In this document: piece by piece, positions 40,752 through 48,927 of the stretch
Layout of the letters: every line of letters starts with the position of its first letter
Position numbering within the stretch: position 1 is the stretch's first letter
Assembly: GCF_000383915.1 (NCBI RefSeq)
Contig: NZ_KB912942.1
Span: 2,578,561-2,642,560 of the forward strand
Direction: 5' to 3'
DNA length: 64,000 bases
Source of the DNA: Amycolatopsis benzoatilytica AK 16/65
GTDB lineage: Bacteria; Actinomycetota; Actinomycetes; Mycobacteriales; Pseudonocardiaceae
Made by a program: the position numbers and the translations under genes
The notes under the pieces: model-generated
Database searches by the model: none
What the model was told of the DNA's origin: nothing
Seen by the model: the letters and a program-made list of their open reading frames with translations, nothing else

Positions 40752-42272
40752 TCAGCCGGTGAACGAGACAAGGTCGCAGCGGCCGCTGAGCAGACCGGCC
40801 GCGAGATCGGCGCGCAGGCTCTCCGGACCGTCCACAATGACCAGTCCGCCCACCTCCGTACGCACTCGCTCGGCCAGGTCCAGCCGCGTCAGCACGTCCG
40901 GCCGGGCGGCGGGGCCGCGGAACCGGAAGACGTCCGCGCCGCTTCGCCGCGCCTGCGCGACGACCGCGTCCCCCGCCTCGTTCCACGGATCGGCCACGGC
41001 CGCGTCGAAGACGGTGATCGCGAGCTCGTCGGGCACGGTCGCGACCACCCGCCGACTGAACTCGGTTCCCCGGTGCCGCAACGGTTGTTGCAGCACCCAG
41101 CCGACCGGATCGGCGGTCGGCGGCGGTGCGGACGCGTAGTGCGCCGACGCCGCGGCGACCACGTCCGGGCTGCTGTCCGCGAAGCGGTCCAGCGGAACGT
41201 TCCCGGCTCTGGTCATGTAAGCGACCATGAGCTGTTCGACCGGAATGTCAAGCCGGGACGGAAAGGACTCCCACCACAGCCGGCTGCGCCGCGCTAGCTC
41301 CTGCAGCCGCTCGACAGCAGGCCGGCGCACCGTCTCGTACCGCGAGAAGGCCGCCTCCGCGTCCGGTTCCTCGCGCAGAGCTTCGACCAGGCCGATCGCG
41401 TCTTCCATGGCGAGCTTGGTGCCCGATCCGATGGAGAAGTGCGCGGTGTGCGCGGCATCGCCGAGCAGGACCGTGCGCCCGTCCGACCAGCGGTCGCAGC
41501 GCACGGTGCGAAACCGCGTCCAGCGGGTCCGGTTGCCGATCAGCGAACTCCCGCGCAGCTGCTCGGCGAACACGTCCTGCAGCCAGTTCAGCGAAACCGC
41601 GTCTGATGCGTCCGGTGGAGTCGCTTCGGTCGACCGGTCGAAGCCAGCACGCTGCCAGGTCTCCTCGTCTGTCTCGATCAGGAAGGTGCTGCGGCCGCCT
41701 GCGTACGGGTACGCGTGCGTCACGAACACGCCGTGCTCGGTCTCGACCGGGGCGAACAACGCGTCCGGCAGCGCGAAATCCGCTCCGCACCAGAGGAACA
41801 GGCCGCGCCCGACGTCGACGCTCTCGCCGAACTCCCCCGCCCCCCGGGTGGCGCTGCTGATCCCGTCCGCGGCGATCACGAGGTCCGCGTCGAGCTCCGC
41901 GGCCGTGCGCCGCGCCCCGTACTCGATGCGCACGCCCGCCTTCTCGGCGTGCCGCTGCAGGATCGCGAGCAGCTCCGTCCGGGCGATGCCGATCAGCCGG
42001 TCGTTGCGGACCCGGACCTGCCGGCCGCTCACCGCCATCGTCATGTCGTGCCGGCATCCGGCGCCGAGGATGTCGTGGAGCGTGTCCGCGTCCGCCGCCT
42101 CCAGTTTGCGTTGCGTGCCCGCGGCCAGCCCGACCCCGAACCCGAATGTGGTGCCGGGTTCGCCCTGCTCGTGAACGACCACCTCACAGGACGGCTGGGC
42201 CAACTTCAGCAGACGTGCCGCGTAGAGGCCGCCGGGGCCTCCGCCGAGCACCGCGGCGCGGCGTACATGCAT
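40752..42272 (-). CDS. FAD monooxygenase related to salicylyl-CoA 5-hydroxylase, with vestigial C-terminal oxidoreductase domain
   Basis: This 506-residue flavoprotein has the FAD motif LGGGPGGLYAARLLK at the N-terminus, the GCRHD...RNDRLIGIARTELL region, DLVIAADGISS, and LLGDAAHTAHFSIGSGTKLAMEDA, all in the style of SdgC-type aryl-CoA monooxygenases. The last 111 residues start with QPLRHRGTEFSRRVV, like the first strand of an old-yellow-enzyme barrel, and end with AERVRTEVG..IVDGPESLRADLAAGLLSGRCDLV, like the last part of the same barrel. The bulk of the barrel is missing. It is the first gene of the leftward operon. Confidence 0.88.
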   Translation of the reverse strand: MHVRRAAVLGGGPGGLYAARLLKLAQPSCEVVVHEQGEPGTTFGFGVGLAAGTQRKLEAADADTLHDILGAGCRHDMTMAVSGRQVRVRNDRLIGIARTELLAILQRHAEKAGVRIEYGARRTAAELDADLVIAADGISSATRGAGEFGESVDVGRGLFLWCGADFALPDALFAPVETEHGVFVTHAYPYAGGRSTFLIETDEETWQRAGFDRSTEATPPDASDAVSLNWLQDVFAEQLRGSSLIGNRTRWTRFRTVRCDRWSDGRTVLLGDAAHTAHFSIGSGTKLAMEDAIGLVEALREEPDAEAAFSRYETVRRPAVERLQELARRSRLWWESFPSRLDIPVEQLMVAYMTRAGNVPLDRFADSSPDVVAAASAHYASAPPPTADPVGWVLQQPLRHRGTEFSRRVVATVPDELAITVFDAAVADPWNEAGDAVVAQARRSGADVFRFRGPAARPDVLTRLDLAERVRTEVGGLVIVDGPESLRADLAAGLLSGRCDLVSFTG

Positions 42273-42295
42273 CCTGACCTCCCATTTCCCGGTTG

Positions 42296-42393
42296 GTTAC
42301 GTCGCCGTAGACTATTCAACGTATTCGACAAAAGTCAACGGCCCGGACCCTTGACTTCAAACTCAAACGTTCAATAGTCTACGGCCCCGTAAC
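42296..42393. promoter_or_regulatory. Divergent palindromic promoter-operator of the catabolic cluster
   Basis: A 27-nt arm (42296-42322) is repeated as its near-perfect reverse complement at 42367-42393; only four positions differ. Each arm contains the -10 of one promoter. Rightward: TTGACT 42351-42356, 18 nt, TAGTCT 42375-42380. Leftward (minus strand): TTGACT 42338-42333, 18 nt, TAGTCT 42314-42309. The shared core CCGTAGACTATT is presumably the regulator site. Confidence 0.75.
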
Positions 42394-42468
42394 CACTCGC
42401 GGAGCCTGGGCGTCTTGCCCTCTCGCCGGCTCCCCTGCGACCGTTTTCCGCGCAAAGGAGCGTGAGTC

Positions 42469-44589
42469 ATGGCGTATGTCATCGGCGTGGACGTAGGCGG
42501 CACGTTCACCGATGCCGTCCTGGACGACGACGCGGGGACCGTTCTCGCGGCGAAGTCCCCGTCCACCCCGCCGGACTACTCCCGGGGCGTCCTGGACGTG
42601 CTGGAACTGCTGGCCGAGCAGCTGGACAAGACGCTGCCGGAGATGCTGGCCGAAACTCACCACATCGCGCACGGCACCACCTCGTCGCTCAACGCGCTGG
42701 TGATGGGCAACGTGCCGCCCGTCGGCTTCCTGACCACCAAGGGCCACCGCGACTCGATCTTCATCATGAACGTCGAGGGCCGCTACCTCGGCCGGTCTCC
42801 GCACGAGCTGCAGAACGTGCTGGACCAGGCCAAAAACCACACGCTGCTGCCGAAACGGCACGCACTGGAAGTCACCGAGCGGATCGATCGCGACGGCCGG
42901 ATCGTCGTCGGGCTCGACGAGGACGAGGCGCGCGCCGCGATCGCCGCGCTGCTCGCCGACGGAGTCCGCGCGATCGCGGTCTCGCTGCTGTGGGCGTTCC
43001 GCAACCCGGTGCACGAGCGGCGGCTGCGGGAGCTGGTCGCCGAACAGGACCCGGGCGTCTTCGTGGCGGTGTCGTCGGAAGTGAGCCCGCGGATCCGGGA
43101 GTTCGCCCGCAACGCGACCACGATCATGAGCACGCAGATCGGCCCCGGCCTCCGCGATTACCTGACCACGCTGGAAAACCAGCTGCGAGACAACCGGCTG
43201 TCCGGGCCGCTGCTGGTGATGCAGAGCAACGGCGGCGCGGTCGCGGCGAAGGAAGCCCCGGCCACCGCGATCAGCACGGTCGGGTCCGTCCTGACCGGCG
43301 GCGCGGTCGGGTCGGTGGCGCTCGGCCGCCAGCTGGGCCACCGCAACATCATCTCCACCGACGTCGGCGGCACCACTTTCCTGGCCGGCCTGGTGGTCGA
43401 CGGAGAACCGGTGCGCGACACGACCACGGTGATCAACCACCACCCGATCAACGTGCCCACTCTGCGGGTCGACGCGATCGGCTCGGGCGGCGGCGCGATC
43501 GCCTGGCTCGACGCGGGCGGCAACCTGCGGATCGGGCCGCGCAGCGCGCAGGCCGTCCCTGGTCCGGCCTGCTACGGCAACGGCGGCTCGGAACCGACCA
43601 ACACCGACGCGAACCTCGTGCTCGGCATCCTGCCGGAAAAGGGACTCCTCGGCGGCCGCAAGCCGCTGTCGAAAGACCTGGCGCGGCAAGCGATCGACAC
43701 CCAGATCGCCAAGCCGCTCGGCCTCTCGGTCGAGGAGGCCGCCGCGGCGATCTACGCCGTGCAGAACGCCCAGACCGGCGACCTGCTGCGCAAGACCGTC
43801 GTCGAAGCGGGACACGATCCGCGCGACTTCGTGCTGTACGCCTTCGGCGGAGCGGGCCCAGCGCACTGCGCCCGGTATGCCGCCGAGGTCGGGGTGGACG
43901 AGGTGGTGGTCCCGCTCGGACCGGTCGCCTCCGCGTTCTCCGCCTACGGCCTCGCATCGTCGGACATCGCGCTGTCCGCCGAACTGTCCGACCCCGCCGT
44001 CGTTCCGTTCGACCCGGCGCAAGCCGAGCGCAACTTCCGCGATCTGGAGAAGCAGGTCCGGGAAGGACTCGACCGCCAGGGCGTCCGGTTCGACACCGTC
44101 AAGTTGTACCGCGAGATCGACATGCGTTACTCGATGCAGCTCGCCGAAGTGACCACTCCGGTCCCCGGCGGCGCGCTGGACATGGCTGCCGTCGAAGCCT
44201 CGGCCGCCGCGTTCGAAGAGCGTTACGCGGCGTTGTACGGCAAAGACGCCGGCTTCCGCGAAGCAGGCATTCAGGCCATTACCTTCCGCGTCCGCGGCGT
44301 CGGCGTGCTGCCGTTCAACCCCGCGCTGCCGCCGGTTCCCTCCGCGAGCGCACCGGATCCCGCCGAAGCCGTGGCGGGCCGGCGGCCGGTCTGCCTCGAC
44401 GCCGCGGCCGGCTACGTCGACACCCCGGTCTACGACTACCGCAAGCTGCGCGCCGGCCACCAGCTGACCGGCCCGGCGATCGTCGAGGTCCCGACCACGA
44501 CCGTCGTCGTCCCGGGCGGCACCACCGCGACGGTGGACTCGCTCGGCAACCTGATCATCCGCCGCACCACCGCCGGGAGCGTCTCATGA
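42469..44589 (+). CDS. hyuA: Hydantoinase/oxoprolinase A-family subunit (acetone carboxylase beta-like)
   Basis: This 706-residue ATP-dependent subunit has an ASKHA fold with the N-terminal phosphate motif VIGVDVGGTFTDAVL, the IAHGTTSSLNAL segment, DVGGTTFLAGL (about residue 301), SGGGAIAWLDAGG and FGGAGPAHCARYA (about 460). Family members hydrolyse hydantoins or 5-oxoproline or carboxylate acetone or acetophenone. AAAGGAGCG precedes the ATG. It overlaps hyuB by 4 nt. The fused AcxC-like tail on the partner points to the carboxylase branch. Confidence 0.92.
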   Translation: MAYVIGVDVGGTFTDAVLDDDAGTVLAAKSPSTPPDYSRGVLDVLELLAEQLDKTLPEMLAETHHIAHGTTSSLNALVMGNVPPVGFLTTKGHRDSIFIMNVEGRYLGRSPHELQNVLDQAKNHTLLPKRHALEVTERIDRDGRIVVGLDEDEARAAIAALLADGVRAIAVSLLWAFRNPVHERRLRELVAEQDPGVFVAVSSEVSPRIREFARNATTIMSTQIGPGLRDYLTTLENQLRDNRLSGPLLVMQSNGGAVAAKEAPATAISTVGSVLTGGAVGSVALGRQLGHRNIISTDVGGTTFLAGLVVDGEPVRDTTTVINHHPINVPTLRVDAIGSGGGAIAWLDAGGNLRIGPRSAQAVPGPACYGNGGSEPTNTDANLVLGILPEKGLLGGRKPLSKDLARQAIDTQIAKPLGLSVEEAAAAIYAVQNAQTGDLLRKTVVEAGHDPRDFVLYAFGGAGPAHCARYAAEVGVDEVVVPLGPVASAFSAYGLASSDIALSAELSDPAVVPFDPAQAERNFRDLEKQVREGLDRQGVRFDTVKLYREIDMRYSMQLAEVTTPVPGGALDMAAVEASAAAFEERYAALYGKDAGFREAGIQAITFRVRGVGVLPFNPALPPVPSASAPDPAEAVAGRRPVCLDAAAGYVDTPVYDYRKLRAGHQLTGPAIVEVPTTTVVVPGGTTATVDSLGNLIIRRTTAGSVS

Positions 44590-46901
44590 GCATGCCCATC
44601 CTCGGTTCGGAGCAGTTCTCCAGCCGCCCCGTCGACCCGGACGCGCTGCGTCGTTCGCTGCCCTCGTCGCTGCCGACACACACCGTCACCCAGGAGCAGA
44701 TCGACAACCTCGACCCGCTCACCTACGAGGTGGTGCGGCACCGGCTGTGGTCGGTCACCGACGAGATGGGCGAGGCGCTCAAGCGCATGTCCGGCTCGCC
44801 GATCGTCACCGACGCCAACGACTTCGACTTCGCGGTTTCCGACGAACTCGGCCAGGAAGTCCAAGTCGGCCTCTACAACACCATGCTGGTCGGCGCGGTC
44901 GACCTGGCGATCTACTGGACGCTGCGCAACCGGGCGGCCAATCCGGGCATCGCCGAAGGGGACATGTTCCTCACCAACGACCCGTGGGTCGGCGGCGGCC
45001 TGCACCAGAACGACGTGATGGTGTACCAGCCGGTGTTCCACAATGGACAGCTGTTCGCCTGGACCAGCGCGATCTGCCACGAACCGGACCTCGGCGGCGT
45101 CGGCCTCGGCTCGTTCTCGCCCGCCGCGCAAGACGTGTTCTCCGAATCGCTGCCCACCCCGCCGGTCAAGGTGGTCCGGGATTTCCAGCTGCAGAACGAC
45201 ATCGCCGACGTCTGGGTGCGCCGGTCGAGGGTGCCAATGCTGGTCGCGCTCGATCTGCGCGCCAAGATCGGCGCGAACAACGTCGGCCGCGAACGGCTGC
45301 ACGCGCTCATCGAGCAGTACGGCGCGGACACTGTGAAGGCGGTGATGAAACGGATGATGAGCGACGCGGAAACGCGGCTGCGCGACAAGCTCGGCGCACT
45401 GCCGGACGGCAGCTGGAGCGCGACCGGCTACCAGGACCAGTCCCACGAGGGCGACCGCGGCCTGCACAAGATCACCGTCACCACCACGAAAACCGGCGAC
45501 CACCTGAGCTTCGACTTCACCGGCACCGACCCGCAGTCCGGCGTGGTGAACTGCACCTACGCCGGGATGCGCGGCGGCGTGATGCTCGCCCTGCTGCCGA
45601 TCCTGGCCGGTGACATCCCGTGGTCCGCGGGCGGGCTGATGCGCTGCTTCGACCTGGTCAGCGAGGAAGGGACGCTCAACAACGCGACCTACCCGGCCGC
45701 GGTCGGCCGCGGCCCGATCGGACCGGCCTGGCTCACTGGGAACCTGGTCGCCGAATGCCTGTCGCAGATGCTCGACCGGGATCTCGAACTAGGCAAGAAC
45801 GTCCAGGCGACCTGTTGCGGCACCTGGGACACCGCGGTCATCGCCGGCCTCGACGAACGCGGTGAGCGGCCCGCCCCGTTCCTGAACATCGTCATGGAGC
45901 CGATGTCCGGCGGGTACGGCGCGCGCCCGCACGCCGACGGCATCGACACCGGCGGGCTGTTCTGCATCCCGATGGGCCGCATTCCGGACGTGGAGATGAC
46001 CGAGTTCCTCTATCCGGTGCTGGCCCTGTGGCGGCGCGAGGTGCCGGACTCCGGCGGGCCTGGCCGGCACCGCGGCGGCGTCGGCGCGTCGATCGCGATC
46101 ACCCCGCACGGCACCAGCGTCCCGATGGGGCTCGTGCTCGCGTCGAACGGCAAAGCGGTGTCGCAGAACGGCGGCCTCGCCGGCGGGCACCCGGGCAACA
46201 CTGGGCTCGACGTCCTGGCCCGCAACAGCCGGGTCACCGAGTTGCTGGCCGCCGGCACCCTCCCCGCCGACCTGTCTGAACTCGGCGATTCTCTGGAGCC
46301 TGGGCAGAACTACGCGTCCAGCTACCTCGCGCCCGGAGAAGTGTTCGTGATGAGCTGGCAGGGCGGCGGCGGCTACGGGGACCCGTTGCGCCGTGCCCCG
46401 CAAGCCGTCGCGGACGATCTCCGGGAACAGAAGATCACCGAGGCCGCGGCGCGGGAGGTCTACGGCGTGGTGCTCGCGGACGCCTCGGTGGACGAGGCCG
46501 CGACTGCCGACGAGCGGGCGCGCCTGCGGGCGCAGCGGCAGGAACGGTCCCGGTTGCTGCGTGTGCCGGAGGGCCGAAAGGCCGACCCGGCGTCGGAGAA
46601 GCGCGTGGACGACAACCTGGTGGAGGCGGTCGACGGGACGCGGACGGTGGTCGCGTGCGGGCACTGCCACGAGATTCTCGGCGAGAAGGACGGCGACGAG
46701 AATCTCGCGGTAGCGGTCTATGAGGGTCCGGCCACGGACGCCGGCCCGCAGATCGTGGCGAACGCGGCGGACTACGTGGACCCGCCGGTCGTGTTCCGGC
46801 AGTACTGCTGCCCGTCGTGCTGGACGGCGCTCGGCTCGGCGGTGGTTCCGGCGGACCATCGGGACACGCTGAGCGGGCGCGGGCTGACGGCAGTCCGCTG
46901 A
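44586..46901 (+). CDS. hyuB: Hydantoinase B/acetone carboxylase alpha-like subunit fused to an AcxC-like zinc domain
   Basis: This 771-residue protein carries the HyuB domain to about residue 640 (DPLTYEVVRHRLWSVTDEMGE, FLTNDPWVGGGLHQNDV, PGGPGRHRGGVG-type and GGGGYGDPL motifs). The last 100 residues have Cys691, Cys694, Cys741/742 and Cys745 in CGHC and CCPSC, with the spacing and surroundings of the acetone carboxylase gamma subunit, which is normally a separate small protein that binds a metal. The fusion suggests an acetone- or acetophenone-carboxylase-like ATP-dependent enzyme rather than a simple hydantoinase. Confidence 0.88.
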   Translation: MSMPILGSEQFSSRPVDPDALRRSLPSSLPTHTVTQEQIDNLDPLTYEVVRHRLWSVTDEMGEALKRMSGSPIVTDANDFDFAVSDELGQEVQVGLYNTMLVGAVDLAIYWTLRNRAANPGIAEGDMFLTNDPWVGGGLHQNDVMVYQPVFHNGQLFAWTSAICHEPDLGGVGLGSFSPAAQDVFSESLPTPPVKVVRDFQLQNDIADVWVRRSRVPMLVALDLRAKIGANNVGRERLHALIEQYGADTVKAVMKRMMSDAETRLRDKLGALPDGSWSATGYQDQSHEGDRGLHKITVTTTKTGDHLSFDFTGTDPQSGVVNCTYAGMRGGVMLALLPILAGDIPWSAGGLMRCFDLVSEEGTLNNATYPAAVGRGPIGPAWLTGNLVAECLSQMLDRDLELGKNVQATCCGTWDTAVIAGLDERGERPAPFLNIVMEPMSGGYGARPHADGIDTGGLFCIPMGRIPDVEMTEFLYPVLALWRREVPDSGGPGRHRGGVGASIAITPHGTSVPMGLVLASNGKAVSQNGGLAGGHPGNTGLDVLARNSRVTELLAAGTLPADLSELGDSLEPGQNYASSYLAPGEVFVMSWQGGGGYGDPLRRAPQAVADDLREQKITEAAAREVYGVVLADASVDEAATADERARLRAQRQERSRLLRVPEGRKADPASEKRVDDNLVEAVDGTRTVVACGHCHEILGEKDGDENLAVAVYEGPATDAGPQIVANAADYVDPPVVFRQYCCPSCWTALGSAVVPADHRDTLSGRGLTAVR

Positions 46902-46909
46902 AGCGGGAG

Positions 46910-46945
46910 CTGGCCGGGGGACGGTGCTGTCCCCCGGCCAGTTTT
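46910..46945 (+). terminator. Rho-independent terminator after hyuB
   Basis: CTGGCCGGGGGA (46910-46921) pairs with TCCCCCGGCCAG (46930-46941), followed by TTTT. It is a classical intrinsic terminator shape. Confidence 0.88.
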
Positions 46946-46970
46946 GCCGGACGCGCCTAGAGTCGTAGTC

Positions 46971-47231
46971 ATGGCAGGTTCCAGGTCGCGGTGGTGGTGG
47001 CTGCTGGGAGCCGAACTGGCGGTTTGGGCGGGCAGCTGGCGGATCATGCACCTCGAAGTGCATCGCTGGCATCACCTTGGTCCGACGCTGCGCTTCACCC
47101 CGCCGCCGGTGCCGCCCGGCACCCCGCAGCCGCGTCCGGGACTGCCCGTGCGCGGCATGCGGGCGGTCGCCGTCGCCGCGCCTGCGCTGGCCGCCGCGAC
47201 CGCGGTCCGTCTCTGGCGCCGCACGGATTAG
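46971..47231 (+). CDS. Small hypothetical membrane protein
   Basis: This 86-residue protein starts with RSRWWWLLGAELAVWAGSWRIMH, one transmembrane helix, has a proline-rich middle (TPPPVPPGTPQPRPG) and a second alanine-rich helix (AVAVAAPALAAATAV) before a basic end. It is not recognised beyond this. It lies between a terminator and the convergent ligase gene, whose stop overlaps its last 4 nt. TAGAGT just before the ATG may be the -10 of a near-leaderless promoter. Confidence 0.6.
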   Translation: MAGSRSRWWWLLGAELAVWAGSWRIMHLEVHRWHHLGPTLRFTPPPVPPGTPQPRPGLPVRGMRAVAVAAPALAAATAVRLWRRTD

Positions 47232-48913
47232 TTCCCGTCCGCCACCCGCTGCGCTCGATCGGCGAGTTCGGTCTTCCGGATCTTCCCGGTCGCCGTCATC
47301 GGGAATTCCGTCACGACTTCCACCACCGGCACCTTGTACGGCGCCATCGCCGTCTTCGCCCAAGCGCGCAGCTCGGCCGCCGACACCGGCTCGGTCACGC
47401 TCACGAACGCCACCGGCACCTGGCCCCACTCCGGATGCGCGGCAGGCACCACGGCGGCAGTCCGGACCGCGGGATGGCGGGCCAGCAGCAGTTCCACCTC
47501 CGCCGGGAACACGCTCATCCCCTTCACCTTGATCAGGTCCTTGTCCCGGCCCAGGTAGTGCAGGCAGCCGTCCTCGTCGAGCCGCCCGTTGTCGCCGGTG
47601 TGCAGCCAGCCCTCGACCAGCTGCGCGGCAGTTGCGTCGGGGCGGTTCCAGTAGCCAGTCATCACCGACGGGCTGCGGACCACGATCTCGCCCGCCTCGC
47701 CCAGCGGCAGCGGGTCCAGCGTGCCGAAGCGGACGACGGCGATCTCCGTCTCCGGCATCGGCACTCCGCAGAACACCGGTTCCGCCAGGAGGTCCTTGTC
47801 CTCGTCCGACATCCCGTACGGCGTCGCGTCGAACGTGTGTGTCTCGGTCATCCCGTACGCCGCCTCGCACAGCATCGAGTGAGCGCCGACCTTTTCCAGC
47901 CACGCGGCGCGCACGTCCTGAGTCAGCTTCCGCACGAACGACACGGCCATCGGCATCCTCAGGCTCGACAAGTCACGCTTCGCGAGGCCGGGCAGTTCCA
48001 GCAGTTCGAGGTAGTTCTCCACGGTGCCGACCATCGACGTGACGCCGTGCTGTTCGATCGCGGCCAGCGCCGCTTCGGCGTCCCAGCGGCTCATCAGCGC
48101 CGACGTCCCGCCGAGCACAAGCGGGTTCAGAATCCCCAGGTCTTCCCCGGCGATCCAGAAGATCGGCAGGTAGCACAGCGGCACATACCCGGTTTCGACC
48201 GTATGGCCGGTGGCCGCGGCGGAGGTGGCGGCGGTGTAGAGCATGTGCCGCTGGGTGTGCTGGCAGCCCTTCGGCAGGCCGGTCGTCCCGCCGGTGTAGT
48301 TCAGCGCCGCGAGCGCGTCCAGGTCAGCGGGGTGCTCCGGAGCCGGGTCATGCGCGGCCGCTTCCGCCCACGGCGTGCAGTCCAACCCGTCCGGGATCTC
48401 CGGCCGGCCACCGGCGGCGGACAGTTCGCCGAGCGCCGTGACGAGGACTCGCCGCACCTGCGTTTCCGGCAGCGCCGAAGCGACCACCGGCAGCACGGAG
48501 TCCGCCGCGACCAGCACACTCGCCCCGCTGTCGGCCAGTTCGTAGACCAGCTCCGCGTGCTGGAACATCGGGTTCACCGGCACGTGCACCGCACCGAGCC
48601 GCAGGATCGCGAGCATCGCCACCGTGAACTGCGGACAGTTCGGCAGGTCCACCGCGACCCGGTCGCCCGGCCGTACGCCCACGGCGGCAAGCCATCCCGC
48701 TACGCGCGCGACCAGGCCGGCGAGTTCACGGTAGGCGATCGCCCGGCCTTCGTAGACGATCGCGGCCTGCTCGGGCCGCACCCGCGCCCAGTGGTCGAGG
48801 TGCCCGGGCAAGCTCAGTTCCCCGAGCGGCAGCACGACGTGGTCCGGGGTGTTCGCGGGCCGCACCCGCGCCTGCCGGGCGCGGACGTCGTCGAGGTAGG
48901 TCTCGAGGTCCAT
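47228..48913 (-). CDS. Acyl-CoA synthetase (AMP-binding, long/medium-chain or aryl type)
   Basis: This 561-residue ANL-superfamily ligase has YTGGTTGLPKG (P-loop), EAAYGMTET (A5), WLHTGDNGRLDEDGCL and GRDKDLIKVKGMSVFP, and the catalytic Lys in PMTATGKIRKTEL. The ATG at 48913 has GAAGGAG upstream. It is encoded 14 nt downstream of the carboxylase gene on the same strand and probably loads CoA onto the acid that the carboxylase or another pathway step uses. The acyl specificity is not evident. Confidence 0.9.
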   Translation of the reverse strand: MDLETYLDDVRARQARVRPANTPDHVVLPLGELSLPGHLDHWARVRPEQAAIVYEGRAIAYRELAGLVARVAGWLAAVGVRPGDRVAVDLPNCPQFTVAMLAILRLGAVHVPVNPMFQHAELVYELADSGASVLVAADSVLPVVASALPETQVRRVLVTALGELSAAGGRPEIPDGLDCTPWAEAAAHDPAPEHPADLDALAALNYTGGTTGLPKGCQHTQRHMLYTAATSAAATGHTVETGYVPLCYLPIFWIAGEDLGILNPLVLGGTSALMSRWDAEAALAAIEQHGVTSMVGTVENYLELLELPGLAKRDLSSLRMPMAVSFVRKLTQDVRAAWLEKVGAHSMLCEAAYGMTETHTFDATPYGMSDEDKDLLAEPVFCGVPMPETEIAVVRFGTLDPLPLGEAGEIVVRSPSVMTGYWNRPDATAAQLVEGWLHTGDNGRLDEDGCLHYLGRDKDLIKVKGMSVFPAEVELLLARHPAVRTAAVVPAAHPEWGQVPVAFVSVTEPVSAAELRAWAKTAMAPYKVPVVEVVTEFPMTATGKIRKTELADRAQRVADGN

Positions 48914-48927
48914 GTCGGTCTCCTTCG

